DNA of 64,000 bases, taken from contig CALCCA010000088.1 of the NCBI GenBank assembly GCA_937899725.1, positions 82,307 to 146,306 of the forward strand, written 5' to 3'. The DNA is from an uncultured Halomicronema sp. GTDB lineage: Bacteria > Cyanobacteriota > Cyanobacteriia > Phormidesmidales > Phormidesmidaceae. The notes beneath the pieces are model-generated. The model ran no database searches. It saw only the letters and a list, made by a program, of their open reading frames with translations, and was not told where the DNA came from. Position 1 is the first letter of the stretch; every line of letters begins with the position of its first letter. A program made the translations under genes and the position numbers. Below, one piece after another: positions 30,100 through 38,874 of the stretch.

Positions 30100-31029
30100 C
30101 TAAGCGGTGATAGTATTTTTGGCTACCGAGTGCGCCGCACCCGGCTGCCATCGGCTCTTTGGGCTACCGAGAGCAGCGCTCAACGCGAGGTCGGCGACTA
30201 CTTGACCCAAGTCAGCACTGATTCCCAGGGGACTGAGCAATCGCAAAGAAAGCTTGGGAAAAGCTTCGGCCAGTGCTTCGGTGCGACGCGTGATGACATC
30301 AGTAATGCTGCCCGGAAAGAGAAAAAACGGCGCGATCGCAATGCGTCGGTAGCCACGCTGCATTGAATTGGCGACTTGCGTTTCGAGATCAGGTGGCACC
30401 GACCAAAACGCCACATCAGTATCGAATATCGCGCCTAACTTTTGAATGGCGCGGTTACCAGCGGGGCGACGGCTGCCATGCGCTAGCAAAATGCATTGAT
30501 CGGCCTCAACCCGAGCGAGGCGCTGGCTAACATAGTGCTTAAAATCGCCCGCCCCCCCCAGATAAGGTGCACAGGTGAGCTGTAGACGAGCGGGCAGCTG
30601 GGCTTCAGCAGCAGCAATTTCCTGCGGCAGATCTTCTTTGACATGAATACCCGCCAGTAAAAATAGCGGCACGATGACGACCTGCCGCATCCCTTGAGAC
30701 CAAACGTTTTGGGCAAAGACAGCGATTTGCTGGGCCAGCGACACTTTATGGGCTTCTAAGGTGGCGACGCCAATAATCGGCGCATCTTGAGAGGATTCAG
30801 TGAACTGTAGAGACGATGACGCCAACGCATCCAGCGGCCATGATGCTGATGGCTGCGGCCAAGTCGAATTCAGGCTCGACTGACCGCGCAAAATTGCCGC
30901 CACGGACGGTGGCTCGGCTGCGAGGGAACGAGTGAGATACGGTCGTGTCGCTTGGGCTAGACGATTGAGACCCGCCTGGTGACGCGGATCAGAACTCCCA
31001 TGAGACACTAATAAATATGCCGTACGCAT
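30100..31029 (-). CDS. Sirohydrochlorin chelatase (CbiX/SirB family)
   Basis: A 309-residue protein with two chelatase half-domains. The first has YLLVSHGSSDPRHQ (active-site His) and VVIVPLFLLAGIHVKEDLP (second metal-binding His). The second has CILLAHGSRRPAGN and IAIAPFFLFPGSITD. Such two-domain enzymes insert Fe2+ or Co2+ into sirohydrochlorin. Being next to cobA favours a siroheme role, but cobalt for a corrinoid cannot be excluded. The ATG at 31029 matches the start of family similarity. Confidence 0.92.
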   Translation of the reverse strand: MRTAYLLVSHGSSDPRHQAGLNRLAQATRPYLTRSLAAEPPSVAAILRGQSSLNSTWPQPSASWPLDALASSSLQFTESSQDAPIIGVATLEAHKVSLAQQIAVFAQNVWSQGMRQVVIVPLFLLAGIHVKEDLPQEIAAAEAQLPARLQLTCAPYLGGAGDFKHYVSQRLARVEADQCILLAHGSRRPAGNRAIQKLGAIFDTDVAFWSVPPDLETQVANSMQRGYRRIAIAPFFLFPGSITDVITRRTEALAEAFPKLSLRLLSPLGISADLGQVVADLALSAALGSPKSRWQPGAAHSVAKNTITA

Positions 31030-31391
31030 TTCTTGTAACCCTGTATTCACAACTGATGCCCTGCATTCTCGCGGGTAGGTCAACACTCCTCATGCGGCGT
31101 TTGGTTGCATCGGCTAGAACAATCGACAGCCCACTCATCGTTCAGCCACCCAGCTGAATAGGGACAAAGTAGAGGATGTCTAGACAAAAACGACTCAAAC
31201 GATACTGGGGCAGAGAAGGTAATCCTCTCCGCCCCAGTGGTTATTTCACATTATAAGGGGTTGTTTAGTCCGGCTGTATCAGAGAACGCTTTTGGCTAAG
31301 TTGGGGCGATCGCGCTGATCCTTCTTGCGATCACGATCGTTAGCACTCAGACCCAGCCAACGGCACTCGCTCGCGAATCCGATTCATCCTT
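31030..31391. other. Intergenic region between htpX and the chelatase gene
   Basis: It holds a strong hairpin (31204-31238) and the chelatase promoter region. No gene is supported. Confidence 0.5.
31204..31238 (-). terminator. Hairpin downstream of htpX
   Basis: Arms ACTGGGGC and GCCCCAGT, extended by an inner AGAG/CTCT pairing, form a strong stem. On the minus strand the sequence after it reads ATCGTTTGAGTCGTTTTTG, so the T-tract starts some way off. It most likely ends htpX transcription. Confidence 0.5.
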
Positions 31392-32267
31392 TCACACTGA
31401 TGACGTTGACGCTAACTGAGCCAGTTCCTGAGCCTGACTTTCTAACGCTTCAATGCGGGCAGCGGTATCAGGATGGGTGGCAAACAAATTGCTCAATCCC
31501 TGCTTCGCAAAGGCGTTGACGATCAGCAGTGGCTCAAAGGCAGGATTGCCAGGCATCGGCGCTGTTTGTGTACGGCCCTCCAGCTTGCGCAGGGCACTGG
31601 CCAAAGCCAGGGGATTTTTCGTCAACTGCCCGGCTCCCGCGTCGGCAGCAAATTCGCGCGTGCGAGAGATACTCATTTGAATCAAGGTAGCGGCCAAGGG
31701 CGCGACAAACACCGCTAGCAACAGACCGATGGGGTTGCTACCGCGACGCCCCTGACCATCGCGATTGCTGTAGCTGGCCCATTGCGCGAAATAGGCGAGA
31801 GAAGAGATTGCTCCGCCAATCGTGGCGGCAACTGCTTGCGTCAGCGTATCGCGATTGAGAATGTGAGACAGCTCGTGGGCCAGCACCCCTTCTAGTTCTG
31901 CCTGAGTCAGGAGGGCCATGATGCCTTCGGTAACGGCGACGGCCGCATGACTAGGATCACGCCCTGTGGCAAAAGCGTTGGCGGCCTGAGTTGGCATGAC
32001 ATAAACCTGAGGCATCGGCATCTCGGCCTCTTGACTCAGCTTCTCGACGCTGGCGTAGAGCTGAGGGGCGGCTGCGGGCGTGACCGGCTGCGCTTTGTAG
32101 GCTCTTAAAGCAATCTTGTCAGAGAAATACCAGGAGCCGAGGTTACTGACAGCGGCCATCCCCACCCCCACCAAAATGCCGGTGGGGCCACCAATCACGA
32201 GGTAGCCAATGCCAACTAACAGGCCCGACAACAGGGCTAATAAAGCTAGGGTTTTAAAGTGATTCAT
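31392..32267 (-). CDS. htpX: Membrane zinc protease HtpX homologue (M48)
   Basis: A 291-residue membrane protease. Two N-terminal membrane segments (about 5-45) come before the zinc site LAHELSHILNRD (HExxH) in a long helix. The third-ligand region is SRTREFAADAGAGQLTKNP. HtpX takes part in quality control of membrane proteins. Conserved VYVMPTQAANAFATGRDPSHAAVAVTEG segments agree, read in two parts. The ATG at 32267 is right for the first membrane helix. It lies 112 bp downstream of the 294-residue unknown gene and may share its transcript. Confidence 0.94.
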   Translation of the reverse strand: MNHFKTLALLALLSGLLVGIGYLVIGGPTGILVGVGMAAVSNLGSWYFSDKIALRAYKAQPVTPAAAPQLYASVEKLSQEAEMPMPQVYVMPTQAANAFATGRDPSHAAVAVTEGIMALLTQAELEGVLAHELSHILNRDTLTQAVAATIGGAISSLAYFAQWASYSNRDGQGRRGSNPIGLLLAVFVAPLAATLIQMSISRTREFAADAGAGQLTKNPLALASALRKLEGRTQTAPMPGNPAFEPLLIVNAFAKQGLSNLFATHPDTAARIEALESQAQELAQLASTSSV

Positions 32268-32379
32268 AGCGATGTTTGCCTTTGAGAACAACGAACACGG
32301 GGTTGGGACACAGAAACCTGCAGCGCTGACCTTAAAACTCCTATGCAGCGGCCAGTATAGCTTGAGGATGCGCTGACGC

Positions 32380-33264
32380 TTACAGTTCTGCCACCGATCG
32401 CTCAATTAGCCGCCGCGCCAGGGTTTGCACACCCGTGTGCTCGTAGTATTTCACCGACACATCGAGAAAAGCTCCCAGATAGTCCAGCTTGCTTTTCGAG
32501 CCTTCCACAAACCCTGACAGGTTATCGACCACATTGCTTTGGGTGATCCCTTTATCGCTGACGAACTTGTCCATCCAGCCCTTCGTGGATTCGAAGCTTT
32601 CGGTCATAAAGGACAACTTGCCCTTCGCATTACCGCCCGGAATCTCTTCTTTAACGCCTTTGAAGGTCGGATTGTTGTCTAAATCAGAAGGCCCCATGCC
32701 CTTAATCAGATTCAGCGCTTTGCCACTAAAGTCAGCGCCGAGGGGAATCACCCCATCAAAGGACACCAGCGCCGCCATCCGCATCAATGACTCGCCACCG
32801 TAATCGCCGAGGGCAGACAAAAAGTCGCCCAGGCTATCGCCCGGAATGCCATTGATGTGGCAGAACGCCACAACTTCAGTGACCAGCTTAACGACCAGAT
32901 CAACTGTCTGGGCTTTTTCTGGTTTAGGCGAGATATTCTTCAAAAAGCCGAGAAAGGTATCCTGACCGATGCGGTTGGCCATGGCCGCTGCGCCCAGTAA
33001 GCCCGAGGCTGAGTCTACCGACTCATACATCCACAGGGCGCGCTGATAGCCCTGCGATTTATCGTTAAACAGAGCGATCGCCCGCTCGGCGATCGCCTGC
33101 ACCATGGCTTCATCGGTCTCACCGGTCACCTGCTTAATTGTGTGATCAAACCCGACGAGATTTTCCCACTGTCCCGGCACAAACTTATCCAGGCTGTTGA
33201 GAGCCATGACCGTCAGCCCGCCCTTGGGCAGCTTGTCGACTTTCTCGTAAATTTTCTTGCTCAC
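32380..33264 (-). CDS. Conserved cyanobacterial protein of unknown function (294 residues)
   Basis: A soluble, largely helical protein with no signal peptide, membrane segment or known catalytic motif that I can see. It opens with MSKKIYEKVDKLPKGGL and contains Gly/Asp-rich segments such as GDSLGDFLSALGDYGGESLM and PLGADFSGKALNLIKGMG. GTG at 33264 is the start, supported by AGGAG six bases upstream. It lies only 40 bp after the lipoprotein gene on the same strand, so they are probably co-transcribed. The function is not known to me. Confidence 0.75.
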   Translation of the reverse strand: MSKKIYEKVDKLPKGGLTVMALNSLDKFVPGQWENLVGFDHTIKQVTGETDEAMVQAIAERAIALFNDKSQGYQRALWMYESVDSASGLLGAAAMANRIGQDTFLGFLKNISPKPEKAQTVDLVVKLVTEVVAFCHINGIPGDSLGDFLSALGDYGGESLMRMAALVSFDGVIPLGADFSGKALNLIKGMGPSDLDNNPTFKGVKEEIPGGNAKGKLSFMTESFESTKGWMDKFVSDKGITQSNVVDNLSGFVEGSKSKLDYLGAFLDVSVKYYEHTGVQTLARRLIERSVAEL

Positions 33265-33304
33265 AATGCGCTCCTAACAATAATGACTACTCAACCGACT
33301 GTTA

Positions 33305-33928
33305 CTAACCCGCTGGCTGGGGTACCAACGTCGGTACTGTCTCGGGTTCAGAGTTTGGGGGGGTAATCCGAATCGCAGGCGCAGCAGTTTTTTGAGCCTT
33401 ACGGAAGGCTTTGGTATCGGCCTCCAACTGGGCTAACCCCTGCAGGTCAAATTTCTCTAGCCAAGCCGCTCGATCCGCTTCGGTAAAAGAGGCATCCCGA
33501 GAGAGCACCTTGACCTGGTAGCGATCGTTGACCAAGAGGCCTGTGGCGGTGCTGCCTTGAACAACAGAAGGAAAACCGGCAACCATCGTCGTGGCGTTTT
33601 CATACTTAGCGGCGGCAGCTGGCAAACTGATGGTGTCGTTGATGCTCAGCATGGCGACGGTTTCGCCATCGCGCTTGAGCTTGTATTCCGCAAAGCCCTG
33701 CTTCTCTTGAGAGGGCACTACAGCATAGTCACCTGCCGCTTCCGGAAAAAATTGATTGAACGTACCGCCTTTTTTCGCCGTCTTGTCTACCGCTGCCGGG
33801 GCTGTAGAGCCGGTGGTGTCGTCTTGAACTTGATCGTACTTAGAGGAAGCTGAGCTACAGGCGGTGAGCGTAATGACGAGGATGAGAACGAGGGGAACCA
33901 GGCGTTTGAGAGAACGAGCCAACTGCAT
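33305..33928 (-). CDS. Lipoprotein of unknown function
   Basis: The ATG at 33928 gives a 207-residue protein with a lipoprotein signal peptide: LARSLKRLVPLVLILVITL followed by the lipobox LTAC-SS. The mature part has FNQFFPEAAGDYAVV, FAEYKLKRDGETVAMLSIND and LLVNDRYQVKVLSRD, suggesting a compact beta-rich domain, and a Pro-rich C-terminal tail. A single-base-accurate family name is not possible. It pairs with the downstream 294-residue gene (40-bp gap) and lies below a 34-bp perfect palindrome. Confidence 0.8.
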   Translation of the reverse strand: MQLARSLKRLVPLVLILVITLTACSSASSKYDQVQDDTTGSTAPAAVDKTAKKGGTFNQFFPEAAGDYAVVPSQEKQGFAEYKLKRDGETVAMLSINDTISLPAAAAKYENATTMVAGFPSVVQGSTATGLLVNDRYQVKVLSRDASFTEADRAAWLEKFDLQGLAQLEADTKAFRKAQKTAAPAIRITPPNSEPETVPTLVPQPAG

Positions 33929-33999
33929 GATGATGCCTTCTACTGCAAGGTTAAACAAACGTGCGGAGGGGTGAAGCCAATCGGCTGATTTCACCAGCT

Positions 34000-34033
34000 T
34001 TTGTATAAGTCAGCGATCGCTGACTTATACAAA
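34000..34033. repeat. Perfect 34-bp palindrome centred on a HIP1 site
   Basis: The half-site TTTGTATAAGTCAGCGA is followed by its exact reverse complement, with GCGATCGC at the centre. It lies 72-105 bp upstream of the lipoprotein start and 110 bp after the stop of the 157-residue gene. It could be an operator, a cruciform or an RNA hairpin. Confidence 0.85.
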
Positions 34034-34041
34034 TTTACAGT

Positions 34042-34064
34042 GCTGCCTGAGGACAGCTTTTTTT
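34042..34064 (+). terminator. Plus-strand terminator with no upstream gene
   Basis: The stem GCTGCC-TGA-GG-A-CAGC (one bulged A) is followed by seven T. It points along the plus strand, but the genes on both sides are on the minus strand. Together with the palindrome just upstream it may end a small or antisense RNA. Confidence 0.5.
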
Positions 34065-34142
34065 GTTTCGACAAGCTTTATTCTCGTCTGCTGTGGACTG
34101 AACAAGTGTGGTTTAAGCAAATCGCTATCCAGGCTGCTCAGG

Positions 34143-34616
34143 CTAGGCTAGGCCAAGAGCCGATTTCAACTTCGCCAAGGTCGCTGCTTCAGCTTCGCTA
34201 ACTTTGGCCCCGGTGCCAAACAAGCCGCTGCCGGCAGCGTTCGCCACCGCGTTACCACAGTCATAAACAAACTGCTTATATTCCGCAATTTCGGCTTCTG
34301 TCGCCCGCCCTTGCAGCATCTCAACAACCGCACTGACCTGAGTTACGGCCTGAGCCACGAAAGCCCCTGACTTAATATCTTCGGGTTGAACTTGAGGTTT
34401 TTGAATATCTGCCTTTCTGAGCGATTCAGGTGAAAAAGCGGCCTGAATAACCGAGTTATCAGGATATTTTTTAGCTGCTCCAGCAATTTGGCTGGTGATA
34501 GCAGCGGCTTCGATCGCAGTTGAGATAATGCCCATATCAACCATCGCGACAGCCATGCCCACGTTCATGGGAGCTGACACAATCGATTGGATTTCGGTTG
34601 GCGTATAAACACTCAT
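34143..34616 (-). CDS. Hypothetical protein (157 residues)
   Basis: An Ala-rich, mostly helical protein beginning MSVYTPTEIQSIVSAPMNVG. No signal peptide is present; the segment AMVDMGIISTAIEAAAITSQ is mildly hydrophobic. It ends with EAEAATLAKLKSALGLA. I do not recognise a domain. It is on the same strand as the lipoprotein and 294-residue genes but separated by 214 bp holding the 34-bp palindrome, so co-regulation is possible but unproven. The ATG at 34616 is the only reasonable start. Confidence 0.65.
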   Translation of the reverse strand: MSVYTPTEIQSIVSAPMNVGMAVAMVDMGIISTAIEAAAITSQIAGAAKKYPDNSVIQAAFSPESLRKADIQKPQVQPEDIKSGAFVAQAVTQVSAVVEMLQGRATEAEIAEYKQFVYDCGNAVANAAGSGLFGTGAKVSEAEAATLAKLKSALGLA

Positions 34617-35181
34617 AAAAACCTGTCAAAAGATATTGTTACTAACCTGCTCTCAGACTCAGACCAGCTTGAAATCATCAAGGCAATCTACCCCTAGATC
34701 CGTCTCAAATCATCGACTATTAACGTTTCAAAAATTGCGATAACGACCAGTCAATGTGACTATCTAACGCCGTAAAAAACAAAAAGCTGCTTTAGGGAAC
34801 CCTCTAAGAGCGTCTTGATAATAGGACATGACGAACTCTGGCCCATCCACCATAGGACGTAAATCTTTATGGCAAATTGTCTGGGCTTTCCTCTACCTGG
34901 GAAGCAGGCTCAATGTCGCAGTGTTGCCTCGTCACCGGTATTAGATCGTCTAGCGAGCAGCACTAAGGTTGAGAGAGAACAATGCTGATCGGAACCTTGG
35001 CCACTGTCATCAAAGCGTCGCTCTTGGATGCTCAGCAGCTGACCCACCGGCAAGTTCGGACATCTAGAGCCCGAACAGCCAACAATACGGCTTGTCCCCC
35101 TGAACTTGGCTAGTTTTCTACACTGTTGCTAACCAATGACTTTGAGGATAATGAAACCGAAGCTCAGTGGATATCAGCAGC
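34617..35181. other. Divergent intergenic region
   Basis: About 560 bp between the 157-residue gene (minus) and the DUF1232 gene (plus). I see no supported frame, RNA or strong hairpin; it should hold both promoters. Confidence 0.45.
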
Positions 35182-35475
35182 ATGGAAAATTTTGCTCAGT
35201 CTTTTTACACCTGGTACAAGCAAACAATGCGTCATCCTAAATACCGATGGCTGCTGATCGGCGGAACGTTGGTGTACTTGATTTCGCCCATCGACATTGC
35301 ACCAGACTTTATTCCAGTTATTGGTTGGATTGACGACGCTGCGATCGCAACATTATTAGTTGCTGAGCTTTCTCAGGTTTTCTTGGGATATTTGAATCAG
35401 CGAGGAAATCCCGTCAAGAGCGATGTTCAAGATGCCCACAATATCGACGTGAAAACAATTGATGTTGAGTCGTAG
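35182..35475 (+). CDS. DUF1232 (YkvA-type) membrane protein
   Basis: Ninety-seven residues from the ATG at 35182 (a GTG at 35167 is possible). The motif YRWLLIGGTLVYLISPIDIA followed by PDFIPVIGWIDDAAI is the DUF1232 signature: a hydrophobic hairpin with the conserved SPIDxxPD turn. The C-terminal 30 residues are polar. The role of the family is unknown. A bidirectional terminator lies just downstream. Confidence 0.9.
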   Translation: MENFAQSFYTWYKQTMRHPKYRWLLIGGTLVYLISPIDIAPDFIPVIGWIDDAAIATLLVAELSQVFLGYLNQRGNPVKSDVQDAHNIDVKTIDVES

Positions 35476-35507
35476 ACTTCGCTAAATCACTAAACTTTCA
35501 ACAAATC

Positions 35508-35543
35508 AAAAGGGGACGTTCAATTAGCTTGAATGTCCCCTTT
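35508..35543. terminator. Bidirectional terminator
   Basis: Arms AAAGGGGACGTTCAA and TTGAATGTCCCCTTT (one G-T wobble on each strand) with a five-base loop TTAGC have A/T tracts on both sides. It ends the DUF1232 gene on the plus strand and lies across the 3' end of the minus-strand DUF4160 remnant. Confidence 0.85.
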
Positions 35544-35715
35544 CAAATAAAAGCGTAGAACAACTGTCACCAACAAAATTTCGCAGTTCCCACTCCGGCT
35601 TCACGGGACTGGGGTTGACGTGGACGTGCGGTGGTCGATGGTCTCGCGCACATGTCAGATAAATCACGCCGCCTAGCCGAAAAATCGTGACCATTTTTAC
35701 CCTGATAGCCAACAT
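35524..35715 (-). pseudogene. Truncated DUF4160 protein
   Basis: Sixty-three residues from the ATG at 35715. The middle RDHRPPHVHVNPSPVKPEWE matches DUF4160, small proteins often encoded next to DUF2442 genes. Family members usually run longer, and here the C-terminus breaks off into sequence that doubles as the terminator stem, so the gene looks 3'-truncated. It starts one base after the larB stop, implying co-transcription by accident or fusion of units. Confidence 0.6.
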
Positions 35716-35716
35716 T

Positions 35717-36514
35717 TCAGAGGGGCTGTGGGCGATCGCTCCGTTCTTGAATGCGATTAGCCGTCCGCAAAATTTGCCCCGCTAGCATCGCGGCCCCAAA
35801 CCCATTGTCAATATTCACCACGCCGATACCAGTCGCACAAGAGTTCAACATCGTTAGCAGCGCCGATACACCGCCAAAGCTCGCCCCATAGCCGATGCTA
35901 GTGGGCACCGCCACAATCGGACAGTCCGAAAAGCCCGCCACGACACTGGGTAGCGCCCCTTCCATACCCGCCACCACAATCAACACATCGGCCTGATCGA
36001 CCACCGCACGATGCCGCAGCAGCCGATGAATGCCCGCGACGCCCACATCCCAGAGCCGCAACACTTGGAATCCTGACAGCTCAGCCGTTACTGCTGCCTC
36101 TTCGGCCACGGGCAAATCTGCTGTGCCCGCCGTCAAAACACCAATCAGACCAGCATGTTGGGGGCGCAAGTTCATCGGCACCAAGGCACAAATGCGGGCG
36201 GGGTCAAAATACATCGCCGCCGGCAAAGCCGCGCGAATCTGCTGAGCGACTTCCGGCTCAATGCGGGTGGCCATGACGACAGGGGTGCGATCGCGCATGG
36301 CCTGCATAATGCTCACGATCTGTTCGACCGTTTTGCCTGGCCCCCAAATCACTTCGGGAAAGCCGGTGCGTAGCGAGCGGTGATGGTCAACTTTGGCAAA
36401 GTCTTCGACCGGCTCATATTCCAAATACTTCAGCTGCTCAAACGCCGATTTGGGACTGACCTGTCCCTGGGCGATCGCCTCTAACAGCTGCCGCAAAGCC
36501 TCTGGCTGTGTCAC
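35717..36514 (-). CDS. larB: Nickel-pincer cofactor biosynthesis protein LarB
   Basis: LarB is an AIR-carboxylase-like enzyme that carboxylates and hydrolyses nicotinic acid adenine dinucleotide to make the pincer precursor P2CMN, first step of the nickel-pincer nucleotide of lactate racemase-type enzymes. In the 265-residue product, an N-terminal helical domain is followed by the PurE-like core: TAGTADLPVAEEA, DVGVAGIHRL, VVAGMEGALPSVVAG, CPIVAVPTSIGYGASFGG and VNIDNGFGAA. GTG at 36514 is the start. No larA, larC or larE is in the window. Confidence 0.94.
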   Translation of the reverse strand: MTQPEALRQLLEAIAQGQVSPKSAFEQLKYLEYEPVEDFAKVDHHRSLRTGFPEVIWGPGKTVEQIVSIMQAMRDRTPVVMATRIEPEVAQQIRAALPAAMYFDPARICALVPMNLRPQHAGLIGVLTAGTADLPVAEEAAVTAELSGFQVLRLWDVGVAGIHRLLRHRAVVDQADVLIVVAGMEGALPSVVAGFSDCPIVAVPTSIGYGASFGGVSALLTMLNSCATGIGVVNIDNGFGAAMLAGQILRTANRIQERSDRPQPL

Positions 36515-36708
36515 TCAACGTCCTTAATTGCAACGTTTCTAGGCTACCGTGGCGGAGTTCGGAATGTGGCATGCAGCGTTCTGAAAACAGAGCTCTGAAA
36601 ACAGATTTTTGAATGCGGACTGGCATCCGGGCAAGACAAACGTGGCTGAATTTGCGGCTGTTCCCCAGAGACTCCCCAGCGTAGAACCGCGACTCAGGGG
36701 CTGGGCTC

Positions 36709-38331
36709 TTAAACTAAGTCGGCTTCTGCCTCTAAAGATTCCAGTGCGGGTTCCGGGGGGTATTTGGCGGGCGCGTTATCAGGCAAATCGGGACTGATCG
36801 TTTCTGAGGGTAGGTCGTTCAGCAAATCGTCAGGCAAATTGGGATCTGGTAAGTCCAGCCGAGGAGCATCCTCGGTCAGATCGTCCACTGCCAAGCCTGA
36901 GGGTGAGATGGTTGCCTCCGGGACAGCTTCTACAGAGGCACTCGATTCAGCAGATATTTCGTCGTCTGGTAACGCTGTCGGCTCAGATTCGTCTATCGAA
37001 TCAGTCTCATCGATCAGAGTTTCCCGCTCACCCAAACTGGAGGAGTCTGCTGCTGGGCCAGGCTCATCCGGTTCGATGGGGCGGTCGGCCTCGTCGAGAT
37101 CGGCAAATGGTGCGGCTTCAAGGGCGTCATCGCGATCGCTCAGCGGGGCCGGGGCAGTTAATGCTTCATCCGCCTCATCGGCGTCTCCGGCCTCTATCGT
37201 CGGCGCCAGATCGTCTTCTCGTGCGGACTCTTCAGCCGACGGGGCGATCACCTCGCTGGGGGCCGACTCGGGCGCTGTCGGTGGGGCGGCGCTGTCTGGC
37301 AGCGCGACTGGATCAATCGGCTCAGGCTCAGGGGCATTATCAGACTCTGGCGCTGATAGCGCTTCCGGCTGCGGCTCAGGGCGTTCTTTAACCATGGGCG
37401 TTGGGGGCACATAGTTAGGGTCAACCAGCACTTTGGCTTGTGCCAAAGGAATCTCGCCCCGAATCAGCTGTGATAAGGCGTCTTCACCGCCGGAGTGGTA
37501 GTCGATCACGCGGATACCCGTGTTCAGCGCGTTGTCGATCAGACTGCCGTTTTCATCAATCAGCTCCAGCTTGACCCAGTTTTTGCCAGGGTTGAAGCCC
37601 CTTAAATAGATCGGCTGCCAGCGATCGAACACAAAAGATTCGCCGTTGACCGTACACCGAAGGCGCCAATCACTCATCGATTCGTCGGCTTCAGCGACCC
37701 AATGCAGCGGCGCATTGGTGAGGTAAAAGTCCAGCATGATCGGCTCTGCCCCATAGCTCCCTTGGGGCTGGCCATAGGTCAGCAAAGCCTGGCTGTCATC
37801 TGGGCTGTTTTGGGGAGAAGCGGCAAACACGTCAAAGGTCACCTGATCGTAAGCCCCCTCGTTTTTAAAGCTTTCGTTCCAGGGGCGAACGGCGAATGCC
37901 CGCAGAGTATGGGTGCCTGGGGCTAAATCAGCCAAGGTCAGCGAACTCTCGGCGTCATAAATCGCCTGGTAAGGCTGATCATCAAGGAATAAATGCAGGT
38001 GAGGCCCCAACCCCAAATCTTGATCTATATATATTGGTAAATCTCTTACCTGCAGCTCAACTGCCACAGTGGTCTCTTGCAGCGTGTCACCGTTACGAGG
38101 TGAAGTAATGCGAACTTGCGGCTCATAAACGTCGAGGTAGGGCTTGAGCTGCTGAATACTCTCTGGTGGAGAGACTTCAGCGATAGCTCCCACGAGAGGA
38201 TTGGTGGCCTGAATGGTCTCGCCATCATCCAAAAGCACGATGGGCACGTCGCGATCGCCCCCGCAGCTCGCCAGTCCCAGGGCTAAGACTATCAGCCATA
38301 GCGCGATTGCCCGTCGCAAGCTCGACACCAT
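36709..38331 (-). CDS. Large lipoprotein with a long acidic, Pro/Ser-rich tail
   Basis: A 540-residue lipoprotein from the ATG at 38331: signal peptide and lipobox GLASC-GG. Residues 60-320 form an ordered region with VRITSPRNGDTLQETTVAVE, LGPHLHLFLDDQPYQ, LAPGTHTLRAFAVRPWNESF and LKLELIDENG-like beta strands, similar to Ig-like or chitobiase-type folds. About 230 residues at the C-terminus are almost only Ala, Pro, Ser, Glu and Asp and probably disordered. It is conserved in layout among cyanobacteria as far as I know, but the function is unknown. It lies upstream of, and divergent from, psaA. Confidence 0.8.
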   Translation of the reverse strand: MVSSLRRAIALWLIVLALGLASCGGDRDVPIVLLDDGETIQATNPLVGAIAEVSPPESIQQLKPYLDVYEPQVRITSPRNGDTLQETTVAVELQVRDLPIYIDQDLGLGPHLHLFLDDQPYQAIYDAESSLTLADLAPGTHTLRAFAVRPWNESFKNEGAYDQVTFDVFAASPQNSPDDSQALLTYGQPQGSYGAEPIMLDFYLTNAPLHWVAEADESMSDWRLRCTVNGESFVFDRWQPIYLRGFNPGKNWVKLELIDENGSLIDNALNTGIRVIDYHSGGEDALSQLIRGEIPLAQAKVLVDPNYVPPTPMVKERPEPQPEALSAPESDNAPEPEPIDPVALPDSAAPPTAPESAPSEVIAPSAEESAREDDLAPTIEAGDADEADEALTAPAPLSDRDDALEAAPFADLDEADRPIEPDEPGPAADSSSLGERETLIDETDSIDESEPTALPDDEISAESSASVEAVPEATISPSGLAVDDLTEDAPRLDLPDPNLPDDLLNDLPSETISPDLPDNAPAKYPPEPALESLEAEADLV

Positions 38332-38874
38332 TCCCACACTCCCGTTTCTGTTGTTCCGTTCAGATTTTCCCTCACTGCGGAACCGGGCGAAAGCCCGATT
38401 ACCCACATCGCCAAATCACCTAAACGGTTGCAACGTAAATTAAATTTTTCAATCACTGCAATAAGCAGAAGATTACAGACATTTACCAAAAGCCGAAAAA
38501 CCCAGAAATTCGACGCCAGAAAGCCAATTAAATACATCAAAGTTCACATTCTTTAACAAAATGATGCACGAATGGCCTCAACACCAGAGAAAAGCTAAGG
38601 AAGTTGATTGAGAATTATTAATAATGTGCTTTTTGTACAGCTTTCTGATTGCCATTGGCGGCTGAAAGTCAAGCGGGGTGGTTATTTCCCTAGGTTGAAA
38701 TATTGTTAACCTCTCGCCAGAGAAGGAAATATAGGCGTCTATAATGCTCAACAGCAACTGTAATTCGATGCCCCAGGAAATCTAAGGTTTCTTAACCTTT
38801 AGTTGGCCGGTTCGGCGATCGGTGTACAGTACCAACTTGCAAATGCTCGTTTGTCTAGAGAGAGGAGAGTCTCC
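38332..38874. other. Divergent psaA upstream region
   Basis: About 540 bp between the lipoprotein gene and psaA. It is AT-rich in parts (around 38590-38640) and contains a TATAAT box at 38740. High-light and redox control sites are expected upstream of psaAB in cyanobacteria, but I could not identify a convincing HLR1 pair. No gene is supported. Confidence 0.5.
38740..38745 (+). promoter_or_regulatory. Candidate -10 box for psaAB
   Basis: TATAAT is perfect, but there is no good -35 hexamer at 17 bp. The start would lie about 120 bases before the psaA ATG, giving a long leader as is usual for cyanobacterial psaAB. Confidence 0.4.

Noticed and set aside
36764..37414. 216-codon plus-strand Ser/Gly-rich frame
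   Set aside because: It is antisense to the acidic lipoprotein tail, and its composition is the mirror of that low-complexity region.
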